A stretch of 62,630 nucleotides of DNA from Sphingomonas sp. 32-62-10 (GTDB taxonomy: Bacteria > Pseudomonadota > Alphaproteobacteria > Sphingomonadales > Sphingomonadaceae). The notes beneath the pieces were generated by a model that did not search any database, was not told where the DNA came from, and saw nothing but the letters and a program-made list of their open reading frames with translations. Position 1 is the stretch's first letter. The number at the start of each line of letters is the position of its first letter. The DNA lies in NCBI GenBank assembly GCA_002280555.1, contig NCEE01000017.1, positions 1 through 62,630 on the forward strand, written 5' to 3'. This document shows positions 18,062 through 26,878 of this stretch, piece by piece. A program made the translations under genes and the position numbers.

Positions 18062-18144
18062 GAGATCACCTTTCGTACCCATGACCTATCATGGTAACCG
18101 ATGCCCTGGCTAGGTCGCGTTGGTCACACGCAGTCCAAAAAGGT

Positions 18145-18459
18145 TTAATGCGCCAGCTTCAACCCTACGATGCACGCGACCAGCCCAAACAGCAGGAGGA
18201 TTCGGACGACGCTGATCGTCTCTTCGCCGGTTACAACGCCCACCAGCACGGTACCCACTGCACCGATACCAACCCACACCGCATAGGATGTGCCCAGCGG
18301 AATCGTCTTCGCTGCCTCTTCCAGCAGCGTAAAACTGAGAAAGGCACAGACGAAGAACCCGGCGTTCCAGCCAAGATTCTTGAAGCCATCGGTATAGCGA
18401 AGGCAGGTGGTAAAGCCGACCTCAAACAGACCGGCGAGTACGAGCAACAGCCAGGCCAA
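18145..18459 (-). CDS. gdx: SMR family guanidinium/quaternary ammonium exporter Gdx (SugE)
   Basis: The 104-residue four-helix SMR protein has the substrate-binding glutamate (LAGLFEVGFT) and the WVGIGAVGTVLVGV signature that separates the Gdx/SugE subtype from EmrE. Gdx exports guanidinium by proton antiport as an antiparallel dimer. It begins only 4 bp after the ispG stop, so it is read from the ispG transcript. No guanidine riboswitch is possible in that gap. Confidence 0.88.
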   Translation of the reverse strand: MAWLLLVLAGLFEVGFTTCLRYTDGFKNLGWNAGFFVCAFLSFTLLEEAAKTIPLGTSYAVWVGIGAVGTVLVGVVTGEETISVVRILLLFGLVACIVGLKLAH

Positions 18460-18463
18460 GGCC

Positions 18464-19591
18464 CTATTCCGCCGCCTCGACGAGTTTCGACTGATCCGCT
18501 GCGTCGATCTCCGCTGCCTTGGCCTCGACGAGCTTGACGATGTGCTCGATCATGTCCTCGCTCTGCACGGTGTGATCGGTCACGCCCGACAGATAGACCA
18601 TGTGCTTGCCATTGCCGCCGCCGGTCAGCCCGATATCGGTTTCGCGCGCTTCGCCGGGGCCGTTGACGACGCAACCGAGCACCGACAGGCTCATCGGCGT
18701 GCGGATGTGCTGAAGCCGCTCCTCGAGTGCCTGCACGGTGCGGATCACATCGAAACCCTGTCGCGCGCAACTGGGGCAGCTGACCACGCGCACGCCACGA
18801 TTGCGGATGCCGAGCGCCTTCAGGATCTCGAAGCCGACGCGGACTTCATCCTCGGGTTCCGCCGAGAGAGAGACGCGAATCGTGTCGCCGATGCCATACC
18901 AGAGCAGCGTGCCGAGCCCGATCGCCGACTTTACCGTACCACCAACAAAGCCGCCTGCCTCGGTGATGCCGAGATGCAGCGGGCAATCCACGGCTTCGGC
19001 AAGTTGTTGATAGGCGGCGACCGCCAGGAAGAAATCGGACGCCTTCACCGCGACCTTGAATTCATGAAAATCATGGTCCTGCAGCAGCTTGATATGATCG
19101 AGTGCGCTTTCGACCAGCGCATCGGGGCAAGGCTCGCCATATTTTTCGAGCAGGTCCTTTTCGAGGCTGCCGCCGTTCACACCGATCCGGATCGCGCAGC
19201 CATTCGCCTTGGCGGCATTAACGACTTCCTTCACCCGTGCGGCCGAGCCGATATTGCCGGGGTTGATACGAAGGCAGGCAGCACCCGCATCAGCGGCTTC
19301 CAGCGCACGCTTATAGTGAAAATGGATGTCGGCCACGATCGGCACCCGGCTGGCGCGGACGATCTGTTTCAGCGCGGCGGTGCTTGCCTCGTCCGGACAG
19401 GACACGCGGATGATATCCACACCGGCATCCTCGCAGCGGCGGATCTGATCGATCGTTGCCTTCGCATCATCGGTCGGTGTGTTCGTCATCGTCTGCACCG
19501 TCACCGGCGCATCGCCGCCGACGGGCACGTTGCCGACCATGATCTGGCGGCTCTTGCGACGGGTAATATCGCGCCAAGGGCGAAGCGACAT
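18464..19591 (-). CDS. ispG: 4-hydroxy-3-methylbut-2-en-1-yl diphosphate synthase (flavodoxin), IspG
   Basis: The 375-residue enzyme catalyses the penultimate step of the MEP isoprenoid pathway. The N-terminal TIM barrel starts RKSRQIMVGNVPVGG. The 4Fe-4S cysteines are in SCPSCARQG and GCVVNGPGEA near the C-terminus. The start is the ATG at 19591; the longer upstream frame runs into the divergent acyltransferase promoter. It is co-transcribed with gdx. Confidence 0.97.
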   Translation of the reverse strand: MSLRPWRDITRRKSRQIMVGNVPVGGDAPVTVQTMTNTPTDDAKATIDQIRRCEDAGVDIIRVSCPDEASTAALKQIVRASRVPIVADIHFHYKRALEAADAGAACLRINPGNIGSAARVKEVVNAAKANGCAIRIGVNGGSLEKDLLEKYGEPCPDALVESALDHIKLLQDHDFHEFKVAVKASDFFLAVAAYQQLAEAVDCPLHLGITEAGGFVGGTVKSAIGLGTLLWYGIGDTIRVSLSAEPEDEVRVGFEILKALGIRNRGVRVVSCPSCARQGFDVIRTVQALEERLQHIRTPMSLSVLGCVVNGPGEARETDIGLTGGGNGKHMVYLSGVTDHTVQSEDMIEHIVKLVEAKAAEIDAADQSKLVEAAE

Positions 19592-19711
19592 GGCAAAGTT
19601 CCTCAAACGGTTCGCTGACGATATAGCGTTGCCATCCCCGCGCGTCGATACGATAGCGAGGCCGAACACGAACCGGCGTCGGCAAAACGGCACAACCGGC
19701 AGGAGAACAGG

Positions 19712-20872
19712 GTGGGCCGACATTACGGGATGGATTGGCTGCGGATCGGCGCGTTCGGCCTGCTGATCTTCTACCATATCGGTCTGGTGTTCGTGCACTG
19801 GGGTTATCACGCCAAAACCGCGCACCCGATGGAATGGGTCGCGGTGCCGCTCCAAGCCGTGAATGCGTGGCGATTACCGCTGCTCTTCGTGGTATCGGGT
19901 TATGCGAGCCGAGCGATCTTCGCCGGCGATCCGCGGCCCGGCGGTTTTGCCTGGGGGCGCACCAAAAGGCTGATTGTGCCGTTGCTGTTCGGCGTGATCA
20001 TGATCGTCCCCCCGCAACCCTGGATCGAGCTGACCACCCAGCATGATTATGCAAAGGGCTTCCTGCATTTCTGGGCGTTCGATTATTTCCGTTTCGGCAC
20101 GTTGGACGGCATCGTTCTGCCGACGTGGCAGCATCTGTGGTTCGTCGGCTATCTGTGGTTTTACACGATCCTGCTGACGCTGGGGATCGCGCTGACACCC
20201 AGGGTCGCGCGCAGGTGGATCGGCGAAATCGCCGGGCGCGTTTTGGCGGGGCCGCTGATCCTGATCGTGCCAATGGCGCTGCTGATCGCCAACTGGAGCT
20301 ACGCCTTTCCCGGCGCGCGCGAAACGCACGCCTTTTTCGACGACTGGCAGGTCCACCGCGTCTATTTCCCCATGCTGCTATTCGGTTTTCTGCTCCGCGA
20401 CAGCGAACGGGTGTGGCGCGCGATCCGGACGTGGTGGTGGGTTGGTGGGGTGATGGCGGTGGCCGGCTATGCCTTCATCGCGGGCGTCGAGCTCGATATT
20501 CTCGACAAGCTCTATTCGCGCCGCACTACCTGGTATCTCTTCGGCGTGGCACGCGCCATCCAGTGCTGGGGGGCGATCGTCGCGCTGATCGCGATTGCCG
20601 ATCGCTGGTGGAATCATGACCACCGGCTGCGCCCGATGCTCAACGAAGCGGTGTTCCCGTTCTATATGATCCACCAGACGATCATCGTTGTCGTGGCGGG
20701 CGCCTTGCTTGCCTATGGTCTGGGGGCAGCAACCGAATTCGTGATTATCCTGGCGGCGACCGTGATGGGATGCTGGGCATTTTACCGGATCGGGCGCGAG
20801 ATTGGCTGGCTTCGGCCGTTGATCGGCCTTCGCAAGCGCCGACCGGCTCCGGTTGACGGTTCAGCCCGATGA
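19712..20872 (+). CDS. Acyltransferase family membrane protein (OpgC/acyltransferase-3-like)
   Basis: This 386-residue protein with about ten hydrophobic segments starts at a GTG, with AGGAG 6 bp upstream. The N-terminal MDWLRIGAFGLLIFYHIGLVF carries the (R)-x(n)-H pattern of the acyltransferase-3 family, and LPLLFVVSGYASR is its second signature. Members O-acylate exported carbohydrates; the target here is unknown. The next gene's ATG overlaps its stop (ATGA), so it pairs with the isoaspartyl peptidase gene. Confidence 0.85.
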   Translation: MGRHYGMDWLRIGAFGLLIFYHIGLVFVHWGYHAKTAHPMEWVAVPLQAVNAWRLPLLFVVSGYASRAIFAGDPRPGGFAWGRTKRLIVPLLFGVIMIVPPQPWIELTTQHDYAKGFLHFWAFDYFRFGTLDGIVLPTWQHLWFVGYLWFYTILLTLGIALTPRVARRWIGEIAGRVLAGPLILIVPMALLIANWSYAFPGARETHAFFDDWQVHRVYFPMLLFGFLLRDSERVWRAIRTWWWVGGVMAVAGYAFIAGVELDILDKLYSRRTTWYLFGVARAIQCWGAIVALIAIADRWWNHDHRLRPMLNEAVFPFYMIHQTIIVVVAGALLAYGLGAATEFVIILAATVMGCWAFYRIGREIGWLRPLIGLRKRRPAPVDGSAR

Positions 20873-21804
20873 GCACCGATGCGGATCGCTGGACGCTGAT
20901 GATCCATGGCGGCGCGGGCATTTTGCGGCCTGACACGCTTTCGCCCGAGCAATCCGCCGGGGCGCGGGCCGGGCTTGGGGCGGCGCTGGATGCGGGGGCC
21001 GCGATCCTGCGCGCCGGTGGCGATGCGATCGATGCCGTCGAAGCGGCGGTGCGCGTGCTGGAGGATGACCCCCATTTCAATGCGGGGCGCGGGGCGGTGC
21101 TGGGGTTTGACGGGCAGATCTCGCTCGATGCGGCGATCATGGACGGGCGCGATCGGCGCGCCGGATCGGTGGCGGGCGTTTCCACTGTGCGCAACCCCGT
21201 CTCCCTCGCCCATGCGGTGATGACTGCCACCCCGCATGTGATGCTGAGCGGGGCGGGCGCGGAAGAATTTGCCCATGAACAGGGCGTCGAGCCCGCCGAT
21301 AACGACTGGCTCGTCCTCCCCGAACGCCGCGCGCAACTGGCCGAACTGCGCGCCAAACCCGCGGGCTGGTTCGATGCCGAGATGAAATACGGCACCGTCG
21401 GCGCAGTCGCCTGCGATGCGCACGGCCATGTCGCCGCTGCGACCTCGACCGGCGGGGTGACCGGCAAACGCTGGGGCCGGGTGGGCGATACCCCGCTGAT
21501 CGGGGCTGGGACCTATGCCGATGATCGCGCCTGTGCCGTATCCGCCACCGGGGCGGGCGAATTTTTCATCCGCGAATCGGCAGGGCACGAGATCGCCGCG
21601 CGGATGCGAATGCTCGGCGAGGATGCGGCGACCGCCGCCGATGCGGTGATCGCGGGCGTGGTCGCGCTGGGCGGCACCGGCGGGGTGATTGTGGCGACGC
21701 CTGCGGGTGACGCGGTGTGGCGCTTTTCGACGCCGGGCATGTATCGGGCCTGCACCGATGCGACGGGCAACCGGACGATCGCAATCTTTGGCGACGAGAA
21801 TTAA
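20869..21804 (+). CDS. iaaA: Isoaspartyl peptidase / L-asparaginase (plant-type, Ntn hydrolase)
   Basis: The 311-residue Ntn hydrolase begins LMIHGGAGIL. It contains the autocleavage site YGTVGAVACD with the nucleophile at Thr176, followed by TSTGGVTGKRWGRVGDTPLIGAGTYAD. Cleavage before Thr176 gives alpha and beta chains. It removes isoaspartyl residues from dipeptides and has weak asparaginase activity. There is no signal peptide, so it is cytoplasmic. Confidence 0.93.
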   Translation: MSTDADRWTLMIHGGAGILRPDTLSPEQSAGARAGLGAALDAGAAILRAGGDAIDAVEAAVRVLEDDPHFNAGRGAVLGFDGQISLDAAIMDGRDRRAGSVAGVSTVRNPVSLAHAVMTATPHVMLSGAGAEEFAHEQGVEPADNDWLVLPERRAQLAELRAKPAGWFDAEMKYGTVGAVACDAHGHVAAATSTGGVTGKRWGRVGDTPLIGAGTYADDRACAVSATGAGEFFIRESAGHEIAARMRMLGEDAATAADAVIAGVVALGGTGGVIVATPAGDAVWRFSTPGMYRACTDATGNRTIAIFGDEN

Positions 21805-21840
21805 CTTCCAGCCGTCCCATTCGCTGGTTAGGGGCCACGC

Positions 21841-22722
21841 ATGATCCGCCCGCTCATCCTTTTCGTCGCGGCGCTCTCGCTGCTGATCCACGGCCCCGCC
21901 CAGGCTTATGGCCGCTATGCGCACGGGGCGATTGCGCGCATCGCGCTGGCCAACGCCAAACCGGCGACCCGCGCCGCCGTCAGTGCGATGCTCGCCCGCA
22001 CCGGACTGCTCGAAACGCCGACTTGCCCTGCCAAAACGCCCGAGGATGCGAGCGTCTGGCCCGATTGCATCCGCGCGATGGGCGACCGGTTCAACTATAC
22101 CGGGCCGTGGCATTACCAGAATGTCGACATCTGCAAGCCCTTCGACCTGACCAGCGCCTGCGCCAACGGCAATTGCGTCTCCGCCCAGATCGACCGGCAG
22201 GTAAAGCTGATCCAAGATCGATCGATCCCGCTGCGCGAGAAGATCGCCGCGACGGTGTTCCTGATTCACTTTGTCGGTGATCTGCACATGCCGCTGCACG
22301 CTGGCGACCGCAGCGACCGCGGCGGCAATGACGTGCGGGTCGCTTATGGCTTGTACGCGCCGGAGCGGCTCAACCTGCACGGCGTTTGGGACGGCGCGAT
22401 CGCTGAGCGCGCGCTCACCACGCCCCCCTCGCTCGAACGCCGATATGACGATGCCGAGCGCGCCGCCATCACCGCCGGGACAGTGGCCGACTGGAGCCGC
22501 GAAGCCTGGACCGTCAGCCGCGACACCGCCTATGCACTCGCGCAAGGCGGCGATCCGTGCGGACCGAAGCCAACCGGGCGGGTGACGCTGACCAACGAGT
22601 CGCTTGCCAAGGCGGTCGAACCGCAACGCCTACAAATCGAACGCGCATCGCTGCGGCTGGCGCGGTTGCTCGATGAAGCCTTCGATCCGGCACGGGCGTT
22701 CACCCCGAAACCGCGGGACTGA
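21841..22722 (+). CDS. S1/P1 family nuclease
   Basis: The 293-residue secreted zinc nuclease has a signal peptide ending GPAQA. Metal-binding motifs are present: LIHFVGDLHMPLHAGD, GGNDVRV and NLHGVWDGAI. Enzymes of this family cut single-stranded DNA and RNA. The mature chain appears to begin AYGRYAHG rather than with the usual Trp-Gly, so the zinc-ligand N-terminal Trp may be a Tyr, unless cleavage differs. It is followed by a divergent region with a 23-bp repeat. Confidence 0.9.
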   Translation: MIRPLILFVAALSLLIHGPAQAYGRYAHGAIARIALANAKPATRAAVSAMLARTGLLETPTCPAKTPEDASVWPDCIRAMGDRFNYTGPWHYQNVDICKPFDLTSACANGNCVSAQIDRQVKLIQDRSIPLREKIAATVFLIHFVGDLHMPLHAGDRSDRGGNDVRVAYGLYAPERLNLHGVWDGAIAERALTTPPSLERRYDDAERAAITAGTVADWSREAWTVSRDTAYALAQGGDPCGPKPTGRVTLTNESLAKAVEPQRLQIERASLRLARLLDEAFDPARAFTPKPRD

Positions 22723-22741
22723 GGCTTACCCCGCCGAGGTG

Positions 22742-22858
22742 AAGTTGCGGAAGTTGCGGGTCTCCATCACTTTTTCGCAGGCCGGTTTTCGGGTTGGCAA
22801 ACCGGCATGTTATCGACGCGTTCAAAGAGCGGTCGGAAGCGTAGCATATTGAAGTAAT
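22742..22858. repeat. Degenerate intergenic element (copy 1)
   Basis: Bases 22742-22764 (AAGTTGCGG tandem core then GTCTC) are identical to 37721-37743. The next ~95 bp keep islands of similarity (a GCCGGTTT block and a GYAGCATA...AGGAA block). No gene is visible in it. Confidence 0.6.
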
Positions 22859-22918
22859 GTAGGAAAATTGCGGCTTGGCTGTGGCCATATCGCGCTTGAT
22901 CTTCCCTCGTTCCAACCA

Positions 22919-23941
22919 TCACCCCGCCGCCCTCGCCAGCCGCACGTCGCGCGGGCTTTTCCCGGTCCAGCGTTTGAAGGCGCGGGAGAAGGCGGCGGGT
23001 TCGGAGAAACCGACCAGATAGGCAGTTTCGTTGACCGAGACCCTGCCGCCCGAGAGGTATCGCAGCGCCATCCGGTGGCGCAGCGCGTCGAGCAGCTGTT
23101 CATAGCTGGCATCTTCGGATTTCAGCTTGCGGAACAAGGTCTGGCGGCTGAAGCCGAGCGCCCGGGCGACGCCGTCGGCGCTTGCCTCACCCGTATGCAG
23201 CAGCGGTAGCAGAACCGCCTCAACCCGGCCGCTGACGGTCTTCTGGTCTTCAAGCGCCTGCAACAAGCCATCCGCCCGCTGGGTGAGGACATCGAAAACA
23301 TAGCGGGGCTGTAGCGCGACTGGCCAGGTGGCAATTTGCGGATCGAGCCGCATGGCGTTCCAAGGGCTGGAGAAGGTCACCGGGCATTGGAAAATGCGAT
23401 CATATTCGGCCCGGTAGGCGGGTGCTGGGTGGGTGACCTGAACCTCCAGCACATGCGGCTTGGGCAGGAAGCGGCGCGGGCCGCACACCAACCGAGCGAA
23501 GGCGCCTTCGGTGAGTTCCGGAAACACATCCGGATTGGTGCGAGTGTCGACCATCCACAATTGCCCTTCGCGCATGGTCATCTCAAAGCGCGGCCCTTCA
23601 CTGAGGCCTTCGGTCTCCAGCGTCAGCCGCCCGAGCCGCTGCATCTGGGCAAAGGCATCGGCCATCGTGGCCGAGGCGTTCATGATCAGCCCGACGATCG
23701 ACAGTTCAGCCAGATCGACAGCCTCACCGAAATGCAGCGCCAGCGCCGGATCATCACACAGCTCCTGCGCCGAGCGCATCAGGGCGATATAGGTATCGAA
23801 CGGCAGGCGGTGGTCGGCATCCTCGATGTCGGTGGGCAGCACGCCAGCGCTGGCCATCAGTTCCGCGCGATCCGCGCCTCGCTCGACAGCGAATGCGATC
23901 AGGCCAGCGGCCACCCCGGCCGAAACGGTCAGATTGGACAT
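22919..23941 (-). CDS. AraC family transcriptional regulator (Arabinose_bd type)
   Basis: The 340-residue protein has an N-terminal ligand-binding-like domain (about 20-210, DHRLPFDTYIALMRSAQELCDDPALALHFGEAV). A C-terminal double HTH follows (about 235-335), with ALGFSRQTLFRKLKSED and the AraC signature VNETAYLVGFSEPAAFSRAFKRWTG. Regulators of this type often control catabolic or lipid genes next door. It is divergent from a membrane protein gene 86 bp away, its likely target. Confidence 0.92.
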   Translation of the reverse strand: MSNLTVSAGVAAGLIAFAVERGADRAELMASAGVLPTDIEDADHRLPFDTYIALMRSAQELCDDPALALHFGEAVDLAELSIVGLIMNASATMADAFAQMQRLGRLTLETEGLSEGPRFEMTMREGQLWMVDTRTNPDVFPELTEGAFARLVCGPRRFLPKPHVLEVQVTHPAPAYRAEYDRIFQCPVTFSSPWNAMRLDPQIATWPVALQPRYVFDVLTQRADGLLQALEDQKTVSGRVEAVLLPLLHTGEASADGVARALGFSRQTLFRKLKSEDASYEQLLDALRHRMALRYLSGGRVSVNETAYLVGFSEPAAFSRAFKRWTGKSPRDVRLARAAG

Positions 23942-24027
23942 CGAACGGGCCCCAAATGTTACAAATGATCATGCGCGCGATACGCACGGCCATGGCACCT
24001 GACCCGCGTATCGACAAATAGGGTTTC

Positions 24028-24852
24028 ATGACATTCCGAATTGCCATTTCATCCGTTCTATTCGCCGTCGCCGTTGCTTTGCTGCCGACAATGGCGCTGG
24101 CGGACAACTTGGAGGCCAGGCCGGGGGATCCCGCCTGGATGCATCTGGGTGCCAGTGCCTTGCTATGGGCGCACATCGCCGGCGGGGCGATCGGGATGAT
24201 CACCGGCGTCGTCGCGCTGGCCGCGCGCAAGGGCCAGCGGGTCCACCGCGCTGCCGGGTCGGTCTTCTTCTTCGCGATGTTCATGGCCTATGCCATCGGC
24301 GCGGGCGTGGCGCCGTTCCTTGAAACCGGACAGCGGCCCAATTTCGTCGCCGGAATCATGGCGCTATACCTGCTGGTCAGCGGCACGGTGGCGGCGCGAC
24401 GGCGCGATGCGAAGGCCGGCGCTTGGGAGATTATCGGCCTGTTCGTCGCCCTGTCGATCACCACGGCGGGCGTGATCTTCATGCGGATGGGTGCCGCCAG
24501 TCCCAGCGGGACGGTCGACGGTTCGCCGCCACAGGCCTTCTTCCTCTTCACGATCGCCGGCGCTTTCGCCGCCGCGGGCGAACTGAACTTCGTCGTGCGC
24601 CGCCAATTGTCCAACGTCGCGCGGATCGCAAGGCACCTTTGGCGCATGTGCTTCTCGCTGTTCATCGCCTCGGGGTCATTCTTCCTTGGGCAGCAGCAGG
24701 TGTTTCCCAAGACCCTGCAAGACTCAGTACTGCTGTTGGTGCTCGCGCTGGCGCCATTGCCGGTGATGCTGTTCTGGCTGGGCAAGATCCGTTTCGACGC
24801 GTGGCGGCGGCGACCGAAAGTGGCGGAACCTTCGATGACGTGGGGCAATTGA
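24028..24852 (+). CDS. Polytopic membrane protein, DUF2306-like
   Basis: The 274-residue protein has an N-terminal signal or first helix (LLPTMALADN) and about seven hydrophobic segments. The pattern LLWAHIAGGAIGMITGVVALAARKGQRVHRAAGSVFF resembles DUF2306 membrane proteins (His in helix 2, then R-x-HR-x-x-G). Function is unknown. It is transcribed divergently from the AraC regulator. Confidence 0.7.
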   Translation: MTFRIAISSVLFAVAVALLPTMALADNLEARPGDPAWMHLGASALLWAHIAGGAIGMITGVVALAARKGQRVHRAAGSVFFFAMFMAYAIGAGVAPFLETGQRPNFVAGIMALYLLVSGTVAARRRDAKAGAWEIIGLFVALSITTAGVIFMRMGAASPSGTVDGSPPQAFFLFTIAGAFAAAGELNFVVRRQLSNVARIARHLWRMCFSLFIASGSFFLGQQQVFPKTLQDSVLLLVLALAPLPVMLFWLGKIRFDAWRRRPKVAEPSMTWGN

Positions 24853-24979
24853 GGTAACCGCCCAACTGCCTGGTGCGGGGCCGCGTTTGGCGCGCGCCGA
24901 CGATTGGCCCGAAGCTGTTCGTTGAGCGGCGGCTTATGGAACGAGCCGACATTCCGATCGCAGCTTCCCCTTCCCTCCC

Positions 24980-25252
24980 TCAGTGCTTCTCCACGCCCCA
25001 GCGCCAGCGCCAGCCGCCGTCGGTTTTGCGGTACACCAGAACGACCAGCGGGGCCGCCAGCGCAATGCTGACGATGGCGCGGGTGAGATTATCCGGAAGG
25101 TACGGCGAGATCAGCTTGATCGCTACGGCATAGCCGAGCACGATCGCCCAGCCCTGCCACGTGACCGGGGTTGCCCCATAGCCGAACAGATGCGGTGCGA
25201 ACCAATAGCCGGGGCGGATAGTCCAGTTTTTGCGGATATCGTCGATCGTCAT
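24980..25252 (-). CDS. Small two-helix membrane protein, duplicate copy 1 (SPFH-operon type)
   Basis: The 90-residue protein (MTIDDIRKNWTIRPGYWFAP start, GGWRWRWGVEKH end) has two hydrophobic segments, at about residues 30-50 and 58-76. It is about 90% identical to the protein at 27048-27320. Directly upstream lies only the last ~16 codons of the RHH gene that precedes copy 2, so this copy arose by partial duplication and has lost its original promoter. Function is unknown. Confidence 0.75.
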   Translation of the reverse strand: MTIDDIRKNWTIRPGYWFAPHLFGYGATPVTWQGWAIVLGYAVAIKLISPYLPDNLTRAIVSIALAAPLVVLVYRKTDGGWRWRWGVEKH

Positions 25253-25297
25253 GGCATTTCCTCCTGCCGGGGCGGGCGGCCGCGTTTGGCGGTTTCG
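25249..25297 (-). pseudogene. 3' remnant of the ribbon-helix-helix gene
   Basis: The minus strand encodes SETAKRGRPPRQEEMP and a stop, identical to the C-terminus of the intact RHH gene at 27317-27523. The match stops abruptly at about 25297 (27365 in the parent). It marks one boundary of the segmental duplication. Confidence 0.8.
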
Positions 25298-25372
25298 CTG
25301 AAGCCGCGGGATTAGGGCGGACTCGCTACACCCGAGGCGAAGTTTTGGGCGTCAGATGGGAAGCGGCCGACA

Positions 25373-25831
25373 TCAGCTGGCGATCCTTTTTTCAAAGGTG
25401 ATTCTGGCCCGCTTATGCGCGTCCTCAACCAGCGCATGACAACTTTCCCAGGTCGCGACGGCAGGATTGAGAATCGCGATCCAGCCCATCCAGCCATAAA
25501 CAGGATGGGGGGTGAGGGTATCGAGTTCGGTAAAGTCCCAGGGTCCTTCGATCACGTTTCCCTTTGGCGGTCGCGCCGGCCTTTCGCCAAACAGATCGGC
25601 AAAGGTCTGCGGGCAAACACCGAGATTAAGGCGCCACACCCCCGCTCGGTCGAGCCACGAGCCTCTATCTCCCGCTCCATCACGATCCTTTACCGTTGCA
25701 AGATATGTCCCGCGCGCAAACCGGTTGCCGGGATTATAGAAGAAAGAGGTCTCGCCCCAAGCCTCGACGATATTGACGCCGTCGAGCTGTGCGAGGTGCT
25801 CAATGGCCATCCGCATCTCGAATTCAGCCAT
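25373..25831 (-). CDS. DUF6194 family protein
   Basis: The 152-residue protein begins MAEFEMRMAIEHLAQLDGV and carries the pattern WGETSFFYNPG...RGTYLATVKDRDG. The C-terminal TELDTLTPHPVYGWMGWIAILNP with AHKRARITFEKR resembles DUF6194. The ATG at 25831 lies 8 bp inside the end of the WYL regulator gene, so the two are coupled. Function is unknown. It resembles MmcQ/YjbR-type small alpha/beta proteins in layout, but that is only an impression. Confidence 0.75.
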   Translation of the reverse strand: MAEFEMRMAIEHLAQLDGVNIVEAWGETSFFYNPGNRFARGTYLATVKDRDGAGDRGSWLDRAGVWRLNLGVCPQTFADLFGERPARPPKGNVIEGPWDFTELDTLTPHPVYGWMGWIAILNPAVATWESCHALVEDAHKRARITFEKRIAS

Positions 25832-26528
25832 CGTCCTGCGCCACTTTCGACATCTGGGCCGCAACTCGATTGAGATAGTCGCGAAGAGTCTTCCCCGACT
25901 CCACGCTGAACACCGCGTCGGTCGCTTCGCAGCGATCGAGCCTGTCGACGCGGAAAACGCGAAAATCGCCGCGTAGCTCGCACCACGCGGAAAAGGTCCA
26001 GACTTGCCCCCAGTATTCTGTCTGCAAGGGGCGCACGGTCCGCTCCGACACGTCGCCGCTCAGCGACAGATAGGCGATGTGCAACTTATGCCCCGCCCTG
26101 ATCGCTCGGCGAATAATTGGCAGGAATGTAAAGCCCCTTCGCTTGAATGCGGGTTGGTACACGCCAAACCCCCAATCGGACGGCGCGCGGCGGCGCAGCG
26201 CCGCATGCCGCTCGATCTTGGCCAATAACGAGATCGCTGCTGTGGTCAGTTCCTCATCGGCTGTTTTGCGAACGATCTCCATTCCCAGCGTCAGGGCTTC
26301 AAGCTCCGCACCGGTCAACGCCATGGGCGGCAGGAAAACGGGTTCGCGCAGGATATAGCCAAGCCCGCGCTCACCCTCTATCGATACGCCCGATGCGATA
26401 AGGGATGCGATGTCGCGATATATGGTGCGCGCCGACACACTGAGCGCTTCGGCCAGGTCATCGGCCTTATGCAGACGTCCATCACGCACAATCTCGACGA
26501 TTTCGGCAAGACGTTCGGCACGACGCAT
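25824..26528 (-). CDS. YafY-type HTH/WYL domain transcriptional regulator
   Basis: The 234-residue protein has an N-terminal winged helix (RLAEIVEIVRDGRLHKADDLAEALSVSARTIYRDIASL) and a central linker (PPMALTGAELEALTLGM). A WYL domain at about residues 130-200 carries HIAYLSLSGDVSERTVRPLQTEYWGQVWTFSAWCELRGDFRVFRVDRL. It is the middle gene of an ABM-WYL-DUF6194 operon. The palindrome at 26879-26901 is a plausible autoregulatory site. Confidence 0.92.
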   Translation of the reverse strand: MRRAERLAEIVEIVRDGRLHKADDLAEALSVSARTIYRDIASLIASGVSIEGERGLGYILREPVFLPPMALTGAELEALTLGMEIVRKTADEELTTAAISLLAKIERHAALRRRAPSDWGFGVYQPAFKRRGFTFLPIIRRAIRAGHKLHIAYLSLSGDVSERTVRPLQTEYWGQVWTFSAWCELRGDFRVFRVDRLDRCEATDAVFSVESGKTLRDYLNRVAAQMSKVAQDDG

Positions 26529-26536
26529 CGCGCTCG

Positions 26537-26839
26537 CTAGGCTGTCACTTCGAGCACGGCATGACGCATTGTCACGGATGATCCGTCGATCGCGCTGATG
26601 AATGGCCGGGCCTCCTCAGCCCTTCCTATGCTCGCAGCAGCCGCCTTGGCGTCGTCCATTGACGCCCACTCAATATGCTCGATCCATTCGCCATCCTCGG
26701 TGCAGGATAGGCTGCGGGCGATGAACCCGGGCCGCCCGGTGACCCACGCATTGAAGTCCGCCGCCGCATTCGTAAAAGCGGCGGTATCTGTGCCCTGTAT
26801 GAGCCGGAAAAGAACGCATTCGATGACGTGCTTGCTCAT
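26537..26839 (-). CDS. Antibiotic biosynthesis monooxygenase-like (dimeric alpha/beta barrel) protein
   Basis: The 100-residue protein has a ferredoxin-like pattern: HVIECVLFRLIQGTDTAAFTNAA, then GFIARSLSCTEDGEWIEHIEWASMDDAKAA. ABM-fold proteins are small oxygenases or isomerases or have no known activity. It is the first gene of the cluster and starts 40 bp after a perfect palindrome. The exact reaction is unknown. Confidence 0.7.
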   Translation of the reverse strand: MSKHVIECVLFRLIQGTDTAAFTNAAADFNAWVTGRPGFIARSLSCTEDGEWIEHIEWASMDDAKAAAASIGRAEEARPFISAIDGSSVTMRHAVLEVTA

Positions 26840-26878
26840 GCTTGTCTCCCTTTAGCATCGCCACGTCTTAAGCAAAGG

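Noticed and set aside
20782..22626. 614-residue open frame on the minus strand
   Set aside because: It is antisense to the acyltransferase, isoaspartyl peptidase and S1/P1 genes, which have clear family motifs.
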